A stretch of 64,000 nucleotides of DNA, taken from positions 5,032,501 to 5,096,500 of the forward strand of contig NZ_CP076543.1 of the NCBI RefSeq assembly GCF_030440515.1, written 5' to 3'. Positions 11,390-22,479 of this stretch are shown one piece after another. The notes under the pieces were generated by a model. It was not told where the DNA came from, searched no databases, and saw only the letters and a list, made by a program, of their open reading frames with translations. The stretch's first letter is position 1. Every line of letters begins with the position of its first letter. The position numbers and the translations under genes were made by a program. Source of the stretch: Streptomyces xanthophaeus (GTDB lineage: Bacteria > Actinomycetota > Actinomycetes > Streptomycetales > Streptomycetaceae).

Positions 11390-13253
11390 GCCCTTGGACG
11401 CGCGGGCGGGGCGTGCGCGGGTGCGGCGCCGGAGGCTGCGTGCCGTCAGGGCGTACGCCTTCGGTGCGGCCGGCCTGCTGCTCGCGGGGTGCGCCTCCAT
11501 GCCGGACCGGGGCGACATCCGCCCGGTGCAGGCCTCGCAGGGCGTGGATTCGCAGGTCCGGGTGTTCGGCGTACCGCCTGCGGACAAGGCCAGCCCGGCG
11601 GAGATCGTCGACGGCTTCCTGGAGGCGATGACCAGCGACGACCCGCAGCTGGAGACGGCCCGCAAGTACCTCACCGAGGCCGCCGCGAAGAGCTGGAAGC
11701 CCGGCTCGGCCGTCACCGTGCTCTCCTCCGGGCTCAACCGGGTTCCCAACCGCGGCGAGAAGGACCCGGACGGGCCCCGCTGGAAGGTGACCGGCAAGAA
11801 GCTCGCGACTGTCGACGAGCACAGCGCGTACCAGCCGCAGACCGGGGCCAGGGAGTACGAGGAGTTCCTGCAGCTCGTCCAGAACGAGGACAAGCAGTGG
11901 CGGATCTCGACCCCGCCGAGCGGGCTCGTGCTCAGCGAGTCGGACTTCCAGCGCATCTACATGCCGGTCAACAAGTACTACTTCGCGGGCGGCACGCTCG
12001 TCGCCGATCCCGTCTACGTGCGTCAGCGCACGGACCCGGACTCGCGGATGGACCCGACCACGCAGACCGTGCAGTCGCTGCTGGCGGGGCCGTCCCGGTG
12101 GCTCGCCCCGGTCGTGGAGTCCAGCTTCCCCACCGGTACGGAACTGAGCCCGGGCACCAAGTCCCTTTCGTACGACGGGCAGAACACGCTGCGCGTGCCG
12201 CTCAACGAGAAGGCCGAGAACGTCGCGCAGCCGCAGTGCAAGAAGATGGCTACCCAACTCCTGTACACGGTCAAGGATCTGACGGGTTCCCGGCTCGACC
12301 AGGTCGAACTGGTGCGGGCGGGGGGCAAGTCGACGTCGCTGTGTTCGGTGAGCGAGGTGAGCGCGGCCGCGATCGCGGGCCGGCCCAAGATTCCCGAGTT
12401 CCAGTACTTCGTCGACAACGACAAGCGGCTGGTCCGGATGAAGCTGGACACGAGCAGCGAGGACCAGCAGCCCAAGCCCGAACCGGTGCCGGGGCCGCTG
12501 GCCACCCCGCCCGGGTTCAAGGTCAGGTCGGCGGCGGTCTCCCACGACGAGCGGCGCGCGGCCGTGATCTCCGAGGACGAGCACGCGCTGTACGTCGTGG
12601 CGCTGGTCGGGAGCGGGGCGATGCCGCAGCCGCTGCCGATCGGCAAGGGCGGCAAGGCGCCGATGCTGACCGCGCCGAGCTGGGACGCTTCGGGTGATCT
12701 GTGGGTCGCGGACCGCGATCCGCAGTCCCCGGGGCTGTGGCGGGTGCCCGGTGGTGCCGGAACGCCGGAGAAGGTGCAGGTGGCGGGGCTCGACGGGCGG
12801 AAGATCGCTTCGCTGAAGGCGTCCGCCGACGGGGCGCGGATCGCGCTGCTGGTGGAGCAGCCCGACGGCAACAAGGTCCTCTACGTCGGGCGGATCGAGC
12901 GGCCCGACGGCAAGAGCGACTCCTCGGCGGTGTCGGTGCGCGAGCTGCGTCCGGCGGCCCCGCAGATGGTCGACGTGACGGCGATGAGCTGGGCGCCGCG
13001 CGGGCGGCTGCTCGTGGTGGGCCGGGAGAACGGCGGCGTGCAGCAGGCCCGCTACATGCTGGCCGACGGTTCGATGGTCGCGGCGAGCCTGCCCGGGGCC
13101 ACCGGGCTCTCGGAGGTGGCGGTCGCGGCCACCGAGGACGAGGCGAAGCCGAAGCCGGTGGTCGCGTACTCGGAGGACGGGATCGTGTGGCTGCCGCCGG
13201 GGGCGCAGTGGCGCACGGTGGCGGGCGGCCGGTCGCCGGTGTACCCGGGCTGA
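11379..13253 (+). CDS. lpqB: lipoprotein LpqB
   Basis: This 624-residue lipoprotein has an N-terminal signal with lipobox LLAGC (Cys38), an LpqB N-terminal domain, a GerMN domain (around TQTVQSLLAGPSRWLAPVVES) and a C-terminal beta-propeller. LpqB is known in mycobacteria to bind the MtrB sensor domain and modulate MtrAB signalling, and it is the invariant third gene of this operon. ATG at 11379 overlaps mtrB by 11 bases and has AGGAGGA eight bases upstream, so start and coupling are clear. It acts on the outer face of the membrane. Confidence 0.97.
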   Translation: MDAEPLDARAGRARVRRRRLRAVRAYAFGAAGLLLAGCASMPDRGDIRPVQASQGVDSQVRVFGVPPADKASPAEIVDGFLEAMTSDDPQLETARKYLTEAAAKSWKPGSAVTVLSSGLNRVPNRGEKDPDGPRWKVTGKKLATVDEHSAYQPQTGAREYEEFLQLVQNEDKQWRISTPPSGLVLSESDFQRIYMPVNKYYFAGGTLVADPVYVRQRTDPDSRMDPTTQTVQSLLAGPSRWLAPVVESSFPTGTELSPGTKSLSYDGQNTLRVPLNEKAENVAQPQCKKMATQLLYTVKDLTGSRLDQVELVRAGGKSTSLCSVSEVSAAAIAGRPKIPEFQYFVDNDKRLVRMKLDTSSEDQQPKPEPVPGPLATPPGFKVRSAAVSHDERRAAVISEDEHALYVVALVGSGAMPQPLPIGKGGKAPMLTAPSWDASGDLWVADRDPQSPGLWRVPGGAGTPEKVQVAGLDGRKIASLKASADGARIALLVEQPDGNKVLYVGRIERPDGKSDSSAVSVRELRPAAPQMVDVTAMSWAPRGRLLVVGRENGGVQQARYMLADGSMVAASLPGATGLSEVAVAATEDEAKPKPVVAYSEDGIVWLPPGAQWRTVAGGRSPVYPG

Positions 13254-13317
13254 CCTGTCCGCGCGCGGGTCGTCCACAGGGGTCGCGGGCGGTGGCCCGG
13301 CCCGGCAGTGTGGAGTC

Positions 13318-14073
13318 ATGCGTGGGTGGTGGCAGGAGCTCGCCGGGCTGGTCCTGCCGGTCGACTGCGCCGGCTGCGGGGCGGTCCGGGTGCTGGTGTG
13401 CGCCGGGTGCCGCGATGCGCTGAGCGGGGCCGGGGAGGGGCCGGTGCGGCCGTCTCCGCGGCCCGCGGGGCTGCCGGTGGTACGGGCCGCCGCCGTCTAC
13501 GAGGGGGCCGTACGGAGCCTCCTGCTGGCGCACAAGGAGCGCGGGGCGCTGCCGCTGGCCGGGGTGCTCGGCGCTGCCCTGGCCGCCGCCGTCCTGGCGG
13601 GCGGTTCCGGTGGTTCCGGTGGCGCGGGCGGCTTCGGCGGTGCGGGGGACGTGGTGCTGGTCCCGGTCCCGTCGGCGCGGCGGCAGGTCCGGGCGCGCGG
13701 GCACGATCCGGCGCGCAGGATCGCGCTCGCGGCCGCGGGGCGGCTGAGGAGGGCCGGTGTTCCCGCGCGGGTGGCGCCCGTACTGGGGCTGCGGCGGGCG
13801 GTGGCGGACCAGGCGGGGCTGGGGGCCCGGCAGCGCCGGGAGAACCTCACGGGGGCGCTGGCGGTGCGCCGGGGCGGGCGGCGGCTCACGGCCGGGGCGG
13901 CCGGGATCGTGCTCGTGGACGACGTGATCACCACGGGGGCGACGCTGGCCGAGGCGGCCCGGGCGGTGCGCGCCGCGGGGCTGGTGGCGGGCCCGGGGGC
14001 CGTGCTGGGGGCGGCCGTGGTGGCCGCGCCGGCGGACTCCTTCAGGCGGATCGAACGCCTGCCACGCGTTTGA
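13318..14073 (+). CDS. comF: ComF family / phosphoribosyltransferase-like protein
   Basis: This 251-residue protein opens with a zinc-ribbon-like segment (CAGCG at 18-22, then CAGC) and continues into a PRT-fold domain whose PRPP-binding motif VLVDDVITTGAT lies near residue 198. A Gly-rich linker of repeated GGSGG units sits near residues 95-110. ComF proteins act with DNA-uptake helicases in naturally competent bacteria; in Streptomyces the role is unproven. It follows lpqB after 64 bases in the same direction and is a usual neighbour of hpf in this genus. Confidence 0.92.
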   Translation: MRGWWQELAGLVLPVDCAGCGAVRVLVCAGCRDALSGAGEGPVRPSPRPAGLPVVRAAAVYEGAVRSLLLAHKERGALPLAGVLGAALAAAVLAGGSGGSGGAGGFGGAGDVVLVPVPSARRQVRARGHDPARRIALAAAGRLRRAGVPARVAPVLGLRRAVADQAGLGARQRRENLTGALAVRRGGRRLTAGAAGIVLVDDVITTGATLAEAARAVRAAGLVAGPGAVLGAAVVAAPADSFRRIERLPRV

Positions 14074-14399
14074 GCAACTCGGACAGAACAAAAATCTTGT
14101 GAATAGATTTGGAACTGGCGGGGAAGGCCCATCGTTGCAGGTAGTAAGAGGGAACAGCCACCTGACTGGAAGTACATTCCGGTAGCGGGTGCCGACAACC
14201 GCCATAGAGGGATATGTTCGGTTGTAAGGAACTCAGGAGGCTGTCTCTCGACTCCGAAGTCGGTGGGGTGTTGATCTTGCCGATGGGGGAGGAGGAGGTG
14301 AAAGTCGCCAAGTCCGAGGCTCCGGCCTTCACCGGAGTCTGGTGCGAAAGGGAGACGCTTCGCCCCGTCGGGCGGAGCTATCCGGGAACGGAGTTCTGC
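14074..14399 (+). promoter_or_regulatory. structured leader upstream of hpf
   Basis: These 326 bases have no convincing gene and start unusually AT-rich (around 14090-14120). A 9-bp hairpin GCTTCGCCC, loop CGTC, GGGCGGAGC at 14357-14378 lies just before the hpf ribosome-binding site (GGAG 14390-14393). A smaller CTCCGG/CCGGAG hairpin sits near 14320. The hpf frame stays open back to 14214, but the upstream peptide does not look like HPF. The stretch is probably a 5' leader with promoter. Confidence 0.5.
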
Positions 14400-15095
14400 G
14401 TGGACATCGTCGTCAAGGGCCGCAAGACCGAGGTGCCCGAGCGGTTCCGCAAGCACGTGGCCGAGAAGCTGAATCCGGAGCGGATCCAGAAGCTCGACGC
14501 CAAGGTGATCAGCTTGGACGTCGAGGTGTCCAAGGAGCACAACCCGCGCCAGGCCGACCGTTCCGACCGCGTGGAGATCACCCTGCGTTCGCGGGGCCCG
14601 GTGATCCGTGCCGAGGCCGCCGCCGCCGACGCGTACGCGGCGCTGGACCTCGCTCAGGACAAGCTGGAGGCCCGGCTGCGCAAGCAGCACGACAAGCGTT
14701 ACACCCGCCGTGGCAACGGCCGGCTCTCGGCGGCGGAGGTCGCCGACGTGGTGCCGGGCGTCGCCTCGCTGAACGGCAGTGGTCAGCCGGTGTCGGAGGA
14801 GAAGACGGACGGGGTGCCGATCACCCGGATCGGATCCCTGGAGGTGCAGGGCGAAGGCCCGCTCATCGTCCGCGAGAAGACCCACTCGGCCGCACCCATG
14901 TCGCTCGACCAGGCCCTGTACGAGATGGAACTGGTCGGCCACGACTTCTATCTGTTCGTCGACTCCGAGACGAAGTTGCCGAGTGTCGTCTACCGCCGTC
15001 ATGCCTATGACTACGGCGTCATCCACGTGAACCCCGACGGTGCCTCCAGCTCGGAGGAGCCGCGGGGCGGCGCCGGTGGCGCGCTCGGCGGCTGA
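14400..15095 (+). CDS. hpf: long-form ribosome hibernation-promoting factor
   Basis: This 231-residue protein has the N-terminal S30AE/YfiA ribosome-binding domain (about 1-105, DIVVKGRKTEVPERFRKHVAEKL) joined by a linker to the C-terminal dimerisation domain (PMSLDQALYEMELVGHDFYLF...VVYRRHAYDYGVI). This is the long form that makes 100S ribosome dimers and protects idle ribosomes in stationary phase or stress. GTG at 14400 is chosen because GGAG lies six bases upstream and the protein then begins exactly at the domain. A strong terminator follows at 15127. Confidence 0.96.
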   Translation: MDIVVKGRKTEVPERFRKHVAEKLNPERIQKLDAKVISLDVEVSKEHNPRQADRSDRVEITLRSRGPVIRAEAAAADAYAALDLAQDKLEARLRKQHDKRYTRRGNGRLSAAEVADVVPGVASLNGSGQPVSEEKTDGVPITRIGSLEVQGEGPLIVREKTHSAAPMSLDQALYEMELVGHDFYLFVDSETKLPSVVYRRHAYDYGVIHVNPDGASSSEEPRGGAGGALGG

Positions 15096-15126
15096 GCCGA
15101 GGCCGAGTCCGGCACATCTGTTCATC

Positions 15127-15162
15127 GCCCCCGCGCAGGCGCTCCGGCGCCTGTGCGGGGGC
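15127..15162 (+). terminator. terminator of hpf
   Basis: The arms GCCCCCGCGCAGGCGC and GCGCCTGTGCGGGGGC around TCCG form a 16-bp stem with one G-U pair, about 30 nt after the hpf stop. No long T tract follows, which is common in Streptomyces. Confidence 0.85.
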
Positions 15163-15314
15163 ACCTGCATGACGGGTGTGCGACGGGTATGCGCCAGGTG
15201 GCTCACTTTTGGCCCCCGGGCCGCGGTGCGGGCATGGAATCATGGCGTGCAGTCAACCGGCTGCGGTGTGTGTCCGGTTGGCCCAGCAGCTGAGCACATG
15301 CAGGGGGAGGAACG

Positions 15315-16061
15315 ATGGCGGACAGCTTCGGGCCGGTGCGCGGGGACGGCGGCGTCGCGGGCTGCCGCGGGACGGACGACCCGACCCAGGAGACCGCCCG
15401 GGAGCCCATCAGGGTGCTCGTGGTCGACGACCACGCGCTCTTCCGGCGGGGACTGGAGATCGTCCTCGCGCAGGAGGAGGACATCCAGGTCGTGGGCGAG
15501 GCCGGGGACGGGGCGGAGGCCGTGGACAAGGCGGCCGACCTGCTTCCGGACATCGTGCTGATGGACGTGCGGATGCCCCGGCGCGGCGGCATCGAGGCGT
15601 GCACCTCGATCAAGGAGGTGGCCCCCTCTGCGAAGATCATCATGCTGACGATCAGCGACGAGGAGGCGGACCTCTACGACGCGATCAAGGCGGGCGCGAC
15701 CGGGTACCTCCTGAAGGAGATCTCGACGGACGAGGTGGCCACGGCGATCCGGGCGGTGGCGGACGGCCAGTCGCAGATCAGCCCGTCGATGGCGTCGAAG
15801 CTGCTCACCGAGTTCAAGTCGATGATCCAGCGGACCGACGAGCGGCGGCTGGTCCCCGCGCCGCGGCTGACGGACCGGGAGCTGGAGGTCCTGAAACTGG
15901 TGGCCACCGGCATGAACAACCGTGATATCGCCAAGGAGTTGTTCATTTCCGAGAACACCGTGAAGAACCACGTCCGCAACATCCTGGAGAAGCTGCAGCT
16001 GCACTCCAGGATGGAGGCCGTGGTCTACGCGATGCGGGAAAAGATCCTCGAAATCCGCTAG
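15315..16061 (+). CDS. orphan NarL/LuxR-type response regulator
   Basis: This 248-residue regulator has an extra N-terminal tail of about 30 residues, then a receiver domain with VVDDH at 36-40, Asp84 in LMDVRMP and Lys in GYLLKE, then a LuxR-type helix-turn-helix (LTDRELEVLKLVATGMNNRDIAKELFISENTVKNH) at about 180-225. No kinase gene is adjacent, so it is an orphan. By position between hpf and secA it should correspond to the S. coelicolor orphan regulator I recall as OrrA, which influences development and antibiotics; that identification is from synteny only. GGAGG precedes the ATG. It converges on the AlkX-like gene. Confidence 0.93.
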   Translation: MADSFGPVRGDGGVAGCRGTDDPTQETAREPIRVLVVDDHALFRRGLEIVLAQEEDIQVVGEAGDGAEAVDKAADLLPDIVLMDVRMPRRGGIEACTSIKEVAPSAKIIMLTISDEEADLYDAIKAGATGYLLKEISTDEVATAIRAVADGQSQISPSMASKLLTEFKSMIQRTDERRLVPAPRLTDRELEVLKLVATGMNNRDIAKELFISENTVKNHVRNILEKLQLHSRMEAVVYAMREKILEIR

Positions 16062-16085
16062 CGCCCAGCGCCCAGCGCCCGGGTC

Positions 16086-17258
16086 CTAGAGCGCGGCCAG
16101 TTCCGCGGTGACGGCCGCCGCCTCCGCGGGCGAGCTCGCGCGCTCGACGCGCACGTCCTCGCAGCCGACCCATTCCGCCGCCTCCCGCAGGGCCCGCGCC
16201 ATCGGGGCCGCGGCCTTCGGGGAGGTCAGCGAGAGCTGCCGGGCGACCAGCGTGCGGCCCTCGCGGGCCGGGTCGACGCGGCCCTGGAGCCGGCCGCCCG
16301 CCAGCAGCGGCATCGCGAAGTACCCGTGTATCCGCTTCGGCTTGGGCACGTACGCCTCCAGGCGGTGCGTGAAACCGAAGATCCGCTCCGTCCGGGGACG
16401 GTCCCAGACCAGGGAGTCGAAGGGCGAGAGCAGCGTCGTGCGGTGGCGGCCCCGGGGAGCCTCCGCGAGAGCCGCCGGGTCCGCCCAGGCCGGCTTGGAC
16501 CAGCCCTCCACCTCGACCGGTACCAGTCCGGAGTCCGCGACCACCGCGTCGAACTCCCCGCCCTTGAGGCGGTGGTAGTCCGCGATGTCGGCGCGGGTGC
16601 CGACGCCCAGGGACCGGCCCGCCAGGGCGACCAGACGGCGTGCGCACTCGCGGTCGTCCAGGTCGTCGTGGAGCAGCGCGTCGGGAACGGCCCGCTCGGG
16701 GAGGTCGTAGACCCGCTTCCAGCCGCGGCGCTCGCTGCACACCACCTCGCCGGTGTCCAGCAGCCACTCCACCGCGATCTTGGTCTCGGACCAGTCGAAC
16801 CACTCGCCGCCGTTCTTGGCGCCGCCCAGCTCGGTGGAGGTCAGCGGGCCGTCCGCCTTCAGCCGGTCCAGGACCGCCCGCGTCGAGGTGTGCTTGTCCT
16901 GGAGGAGGTGCCAGCGGTGGCCGCGCGCCCGGTTGGCCCGGCGGCGGAACGCGAAATGCGGCCATTCCTCGATCGGCAGGATGCAGGCGGCGTGCGACCA
17001 GTACTCGAAGGCGTGCCGGTCCGACCAGTACGCCTGCTCCACGGTGTCCCGGCCCACCGCGCCCAGGCGCGCGTACGGGATCAGCTCGTGCGAGCGGGCC
17101 AGGACCGAGATGGTGTCCAGCTGTACGGCGCCCAGGTGGCGCAGGACCCCGCGGACCCCGCCGCGCCGGTCGGGTGCGCCGAGGAAGCCCTGCGCGCGCA
17201 GGGCGATGCGCCGCGCGTCGTCGGCGGACAGGGAGAGCGAAGCGGTGCCCGAAGTCAT
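16086..17258 (-). CDS. YcaQ/AlkX-like winged-helix DNA glycosylase
   Basis: This 390-residue protein belongs to the HTH_42 (YcaQ/AlkZ) family. The catalytic QxD motif is visible as Gln46-Leu-Asp48 in AVQLDTISVLARSHE, which places it in the YcaQ/AlkX branch rather than the QxQ AlkZ branch. WSHAACILP and SPFDSLVWDR are further family signatures. E. coli AlkX unhooks interstrand DNA crosslinks; the same activity is a reasonable inference here. It is not linked to a biosynthetic cluster, so it is more likely a housekeeping repair enzyme than a self-resistance gene. Its start abuts the decayed GNAT copy. Confidence 0.9.
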   Translation of the reverse strand: MTSGTASLSLSADDARRIALRAQGFLGAPDRRGGVRGVLRHLGAVQLDTISVLARSHELIPYARLGAVGRDTVEQAYWSDRHAFEYWSHAACILPIEEWPHFAFRRRANRARGHRWHLLQDKHTSTRAVLDRLKADGPLTSTELGGAKNGGEWFDWSETKIAVEWLLDTGEVVCSERRGWKRVYDLPERAVPDALLHDDLDDRECARRLVALAGRSLGVGTRADIADYHRLKGGEFDAVVADSGLVPVEVEGWSKPAWADPAALAEAPRGRHRTTLLSPFDSLVWDRPRTERIFGFTHRLEAYVPKPKRIHGYFAMPLLAGGRLQGRVDPAREGRTLVARQLSLTSPKAAAPMARALREAAEWVGCEDVRVERASSPAEAAAVTAELAAL

Positions 17259-17267
17259 CCCCGAAGC

Positions 17268-17456
17268 CTAGGCCGTGCCACTGACAGCAGCGGGCCCGTA
17301 CGGGACCGGCACCGATGAACGGCGCCGGATGCCGGGGTCCTGGCAGGCGGCGTACACCTCGGCCGCGTCCTCGGGGGTGTGCGGGCCGAGGACGCGGCGG
17401 TCGGTGGTCGGCGTGATCGGCGTGATCGGCTCCAGGATCAGGATGGTGCCGACCGG
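17268..17456 (-). pseudogene. decayed tandem GNAT acetyltransferase, N-terminal remnant
   Basis: Directly after the stop of the next gene, and in the same frame, the minus strand encodes [19 protein letters not shown], continuing [19 protein letters not shown] and then VPVPY. It matches the N-terminus of the intact neighbour ([12 protein letters not shown], then [11 protein letters not shown] and VPSPY). There is no start codon (CTG GAG where ATG GAG would be expected), and the similarity ends about 55 codons in, at a TAG ten bases before the AlkX-like start. It appears to be the remains of a second tandem GNAT gene, truncated by a deletion. It is unlikely to be expressed as a functional protein. 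Confidence 0.65.
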
Positions 17457-18032
17457 CTACTCCGCGGGTGCCGGCAGGTAGGGCAGCTTCGAGGGCAGGC
17501 CCAGGTCGGAGGGGAGCAGGGCGCCGACCCAGCAGTCGCGGTTGGTGCCGCGGTGGACGATGCCGGCCCGCAGGATGCCCTCGACCTGGAAGCCGGCCTT
17601 CTCGGCCACGGCGCGGGAGCCCGCGTTGCCCACCTCGGCGCGCCATTCCAGCCGCCCGATGCCCACTTCGGTGAAGGCCCAGCGGGCGACGGCCAGGACC
17701 GCCTCGGTCATGTAGCCCCGGCCGCGGTGCTCCTTGACCGCCCAGTAGCCGATCTCGGTGCTCTCCGCGGTGTGGATGTGCACGCCGACGGCCGCGACCA
17801 GGGGGCCCTCGGCCCCGAGGCGCACGGCGAAGGCGAAGGCCGTGCCGTCGCGCCAGCCGTTCGGCACGGTCTCGTTCACATAGGTGTGCGCGTGCTCGCG
17901 CTCATAGGGGGAGGGCACGAGCGTCCAGCGCTGGACGTCCGGATCCCGGGCCGCCGCATACAGCTCGTCCTCGTCCGACGGGACGAAAGGCCGCAATACC
18001 AATCGGTCCGTGCTGAGCGTCTTGGGTTCCAT
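17457..18032 (-). CDS. GNAT N-acetyltransferase (RimJ/RimL-like)
   Basis: This 191-residue protein is a full RimJ/RimL-type [13 protein letters not shown] at the start, [18 protein letters not shown] as the acetyl-CoA-binding R/Q-x-x-G-x-G/A loop (about 111-128), and [16 protein letters not shown] as the last conserved helix. The substrate is unknown. It has no Shine-Dalgarno sequence; CAGAAT occupies -12 to -7 before the ATG, so a leaderless transcript is possible. It is divergent from secA. A truncated copy follows it in frame. Confidence 0.9.
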   Translation of the reverse strand: MEPKTLSTDRLVLRPFVPSDEDELYAAARDPDVQRWTLVPSPYEREHAHTYVNETVPNGWRDGTAFAFAVRLGAEGPLVAAVGVHIHTAESTEIGYWAVKEHRGRGYMTEAVLAVARWAFTEVGIGRLEWRAEVGNAGSRAVAEKAGFQVEGILRAGIVHRGTNRDCWVGALLPSDLGLPSKLPYLPAPAE

Positions 18033-18272
18033 GAACGAATTCTGCTGCCGTGCCGGTATCCGCGGCGAACAATTTTCGGTGATCCCTCCGGGCGATGCGG
18101 CACCTTCGGTGTCCCCCGTACGTTCTCAATCCGGGCACCCGTGCCCTCACGGGAACGGCGGACCTCCCGACGCGGCCACGTCCTCGCTTACGATGGCCGT
18201 TGCGGTGGGGCCCACCTGCCGTGCCCGTGTACGTACAGTGCCCAGGCCCGACCGGCAAGGAGACAAACCTCG

Positions 18273-21071
<2,799 letters not shown>

Positions 21072-21099
21072 CCCGCTGCCGGGTTGAGCTGGAGCTGTC

Positions 21100-21136
21100 G
21101 GCCGGGGCCGGACACCTGGGGTGTCCGGCCCCGGCC
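21100..21136 (+). terminator. terminator of secA
   Basis: GGCCGGGGCCGGACACC, a three-base loop, and GGTGTCCGGCCCCGGCC make a perfect 17-bp stem 28 nt after the secA stop. No T tract follows. Confidence 0.9.
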
Positions 21137-21186
21137 GCGTCGTGTGCGGGTGCGGCGCCGTTGCCGGGGCTCCGCCCGGGACCCTG

Positions 21187-21209
21187 CGCCTCAAACGCCG
21201 GCGAGGCTG
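21187..21209. repeat. dispersed CCTCAAACGCCGG repeat, single unit
   Basis: CGCCTCAAACGCCGGCGAGGCTG is one copy of the repeat also found at 28607-28689, 44009-44113 and 57350-57488. Here it lies between convergent secA and the Rv3235-like gene. Confidence 0.85.
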
Positions 21210-21226
21210 CATGAGGCGAGGCTGCA

Positions 21227-21676
21227 TCACGGGCGGGGGCCCTGGATTTCCACCGCTGCGCAGCGCCAGCGGAGGTCCGGGCCCTGTTCGAGGCGGAAGG
21301 CCATCGCGGTGAGGCGGTCGCCCGTGGCGATGCGGGCGAAGGCCTCGATGACTCCCGGGCCCGGGGTGAAGCGGCCGCACTGGCGGACGACCGGGCGGAG
21401 GCGGTTGCGGAGGGGGTCCGCGGGGGCCAGGGTGATCAGCTGCTGGTAGGCGGGTCCGATGGTGTGGCCGAGGAGCGAGTGGACCGGGCGCAGGCCGCTG
21501 ACCACCGCGAGGAGGTGTTCGGCGAACCAGTGGTGCGGGCCGAGCCGCAGGGTGCGCGGGGGGCCGGCCGGGCGCCGCGGGTCGCGGCGCCCGGCCGGAC
21601 GGGTGCGGGTGCGGCCCGCGGGCCGCCGGCGGCTGCCGTCGTTGCCGGTCATCGTGCCGCGCATCGTGGTGTCCAT
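21227..21676 (-). CDS. Rv3235 family protein
   Basis: This 149-residue protein has a basic, Arg/Pro-rich N-terminal third and a compact C-terminal domain (HHWFAEHLLAVVSGLRPVHSLLGHT...GVIEAFARI...RWRCAAVEI). The domain matches the Rv3235 family, which in mycobacteria lies near secA and mtrAB as here. Its function is unknown; the shape suggests a small nucleic-acid-binding or secretion-linked protein. The start is uncertain: ATG at 21676 is taken, but ATGs at 21664 and 21655 are in frame and none has a clear ribosome-binding site. It converges with secA. Confidence 0.8.
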   Translation of the reverse strand: MDTTMRGTMTGNDGSRRRPAGRTRTRPAGRRDPRRPAGPPRTLRLGPHHWFAEHLLAVVSGLRPVHSLLGHTIGPAYQQLITLAPADPLRNRLRPVVRQCGRFTPGPGVIEAFARIATGDRLTAMAFRLEQGPDLRWRCAAVEIQGPRP

Positions 21677-21978
21677 CGCGAGCTGCCCCCGAACAGGCCG
21701 GGCCCGGAGCGGTACCGGGCGGTAACTTGATGGGGATCTTCTACGGCCGCCGAACACGCTCCGCAACCACGCCCGCGGCCCGCCCGGCCGCCGGCCCGCT
21801 TCACCTATCCGGGTGGGCGGCGGCCGGTCCCCCGCCCCGGGCGGGGCCCGTGCGCGTACCCGGGTGGACGGGCGCGGCTCCCGGTCCGGCGCCCCGAAGG
21901 GGGACGGAGTCCATCACCCGCCCGGCCCCGTCCGAGTCGTATCCTGAGGGCGATTCCGACTACCGAAAGCAGCCGGCC
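21677..21978. promoter_or_regulatory. divergent intergenic region, Rv3235-like / DUF6912
   Basis: This stretch of about 300 bases has no gene. TATCCT at 21939-21944 is a possible -10 box for the DUF6912 gene, giving a leader of about 30 nt. The rest is very GC-rich without a recognisable motif. Confidence 0.3.
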
Positions 21979-22479
21979 ATGCGCGTGTACGTCCCCCTGA
22001 CCCTCCCCGGGCTCGCCGAGGTGCACCAGGCGGGTGAGCTGGGCCCCGCCCCGCTGCTGGCGTACGCCGTCACCCCCGAACTCCGCGAGTGGTACGTGTC
22101 GGACGACATCGAGGAGCTGGAGTACGCGGCCCTGAACCGGGCCGCGCTCGCCTCCCTGCGGCTGGTCGCCGCGGACGCGGACGCCCCGCGCCGGCGCGTC
22201 GTGGTCGCCCTCGACGTCGACGACAAGGCCGCCACCGCCGCCCCCGGGGCCGACGAGGCCGCTCTCGGCCGCGTGACCCTGGCCGCCGCCGTACGGCTCG
22301 CCGTGGCCGCCGCCGTGCACGTGGACGCCGACGACGCCGACGGGGACGTGGCAGCCGCCGCAGGGGCCCTGGAGGCCGCCGACGGCGGGGACAGGGACGC
22401 GCAGCGCACCGTCGACGCCGCCGAGGACCACGACCTGCTGTGGTTCGGCGTGCAGGAGATTCCGGGGCTGCTGAAGTGA
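21979..22479 (+). CDS. DUF6912 family protein
   Basis: This 166-residue acidic, Ala/Asp-rich protein begins MRVYVPLTLPGLAEVHQAGEL and has the run ADADAPRRRVVVALDVDD typical of the uncharacterised DUF6912 family of actinobacteria. The last codons overlap the HAD gene start by GTGA, so the two genes are translationally coupled and probably work in one process. No catalytic motif is visible. ATG at 21979 fits the family start; a longer frame upstream is only GC-driven open reading. Confidence 0.85.
   Translation: MRVYVPLTLPGLAEVHQAGELGPAPLLAYAVTPELREWYVSDDIEELEYAALNRAALASLRLVAADADAPRRRVVVALDVDDKAATAAPGADEAALGRVTLAAAVRLAVAAAVHVDADDADGDVAAAAGALEAADGGDRDAQRTVDAAEDHDLLWFGVQEIPGLLK

Noticed and set aside
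14214..14399. N-terminal extension of HPF from ATG 14214
   Set aside because: The extra 62 residues do not resemble HPF, and GTG 14400 has a well-placed GGAG and begins the domain exactly.
17379..18272. Extension of secA upstream by about 300 codons
   Set aside because: The upstream frame runs antisense through the GNAT gene; the conserved SecA N-terminus begins at GTG 18273 with AAGGAG before it.
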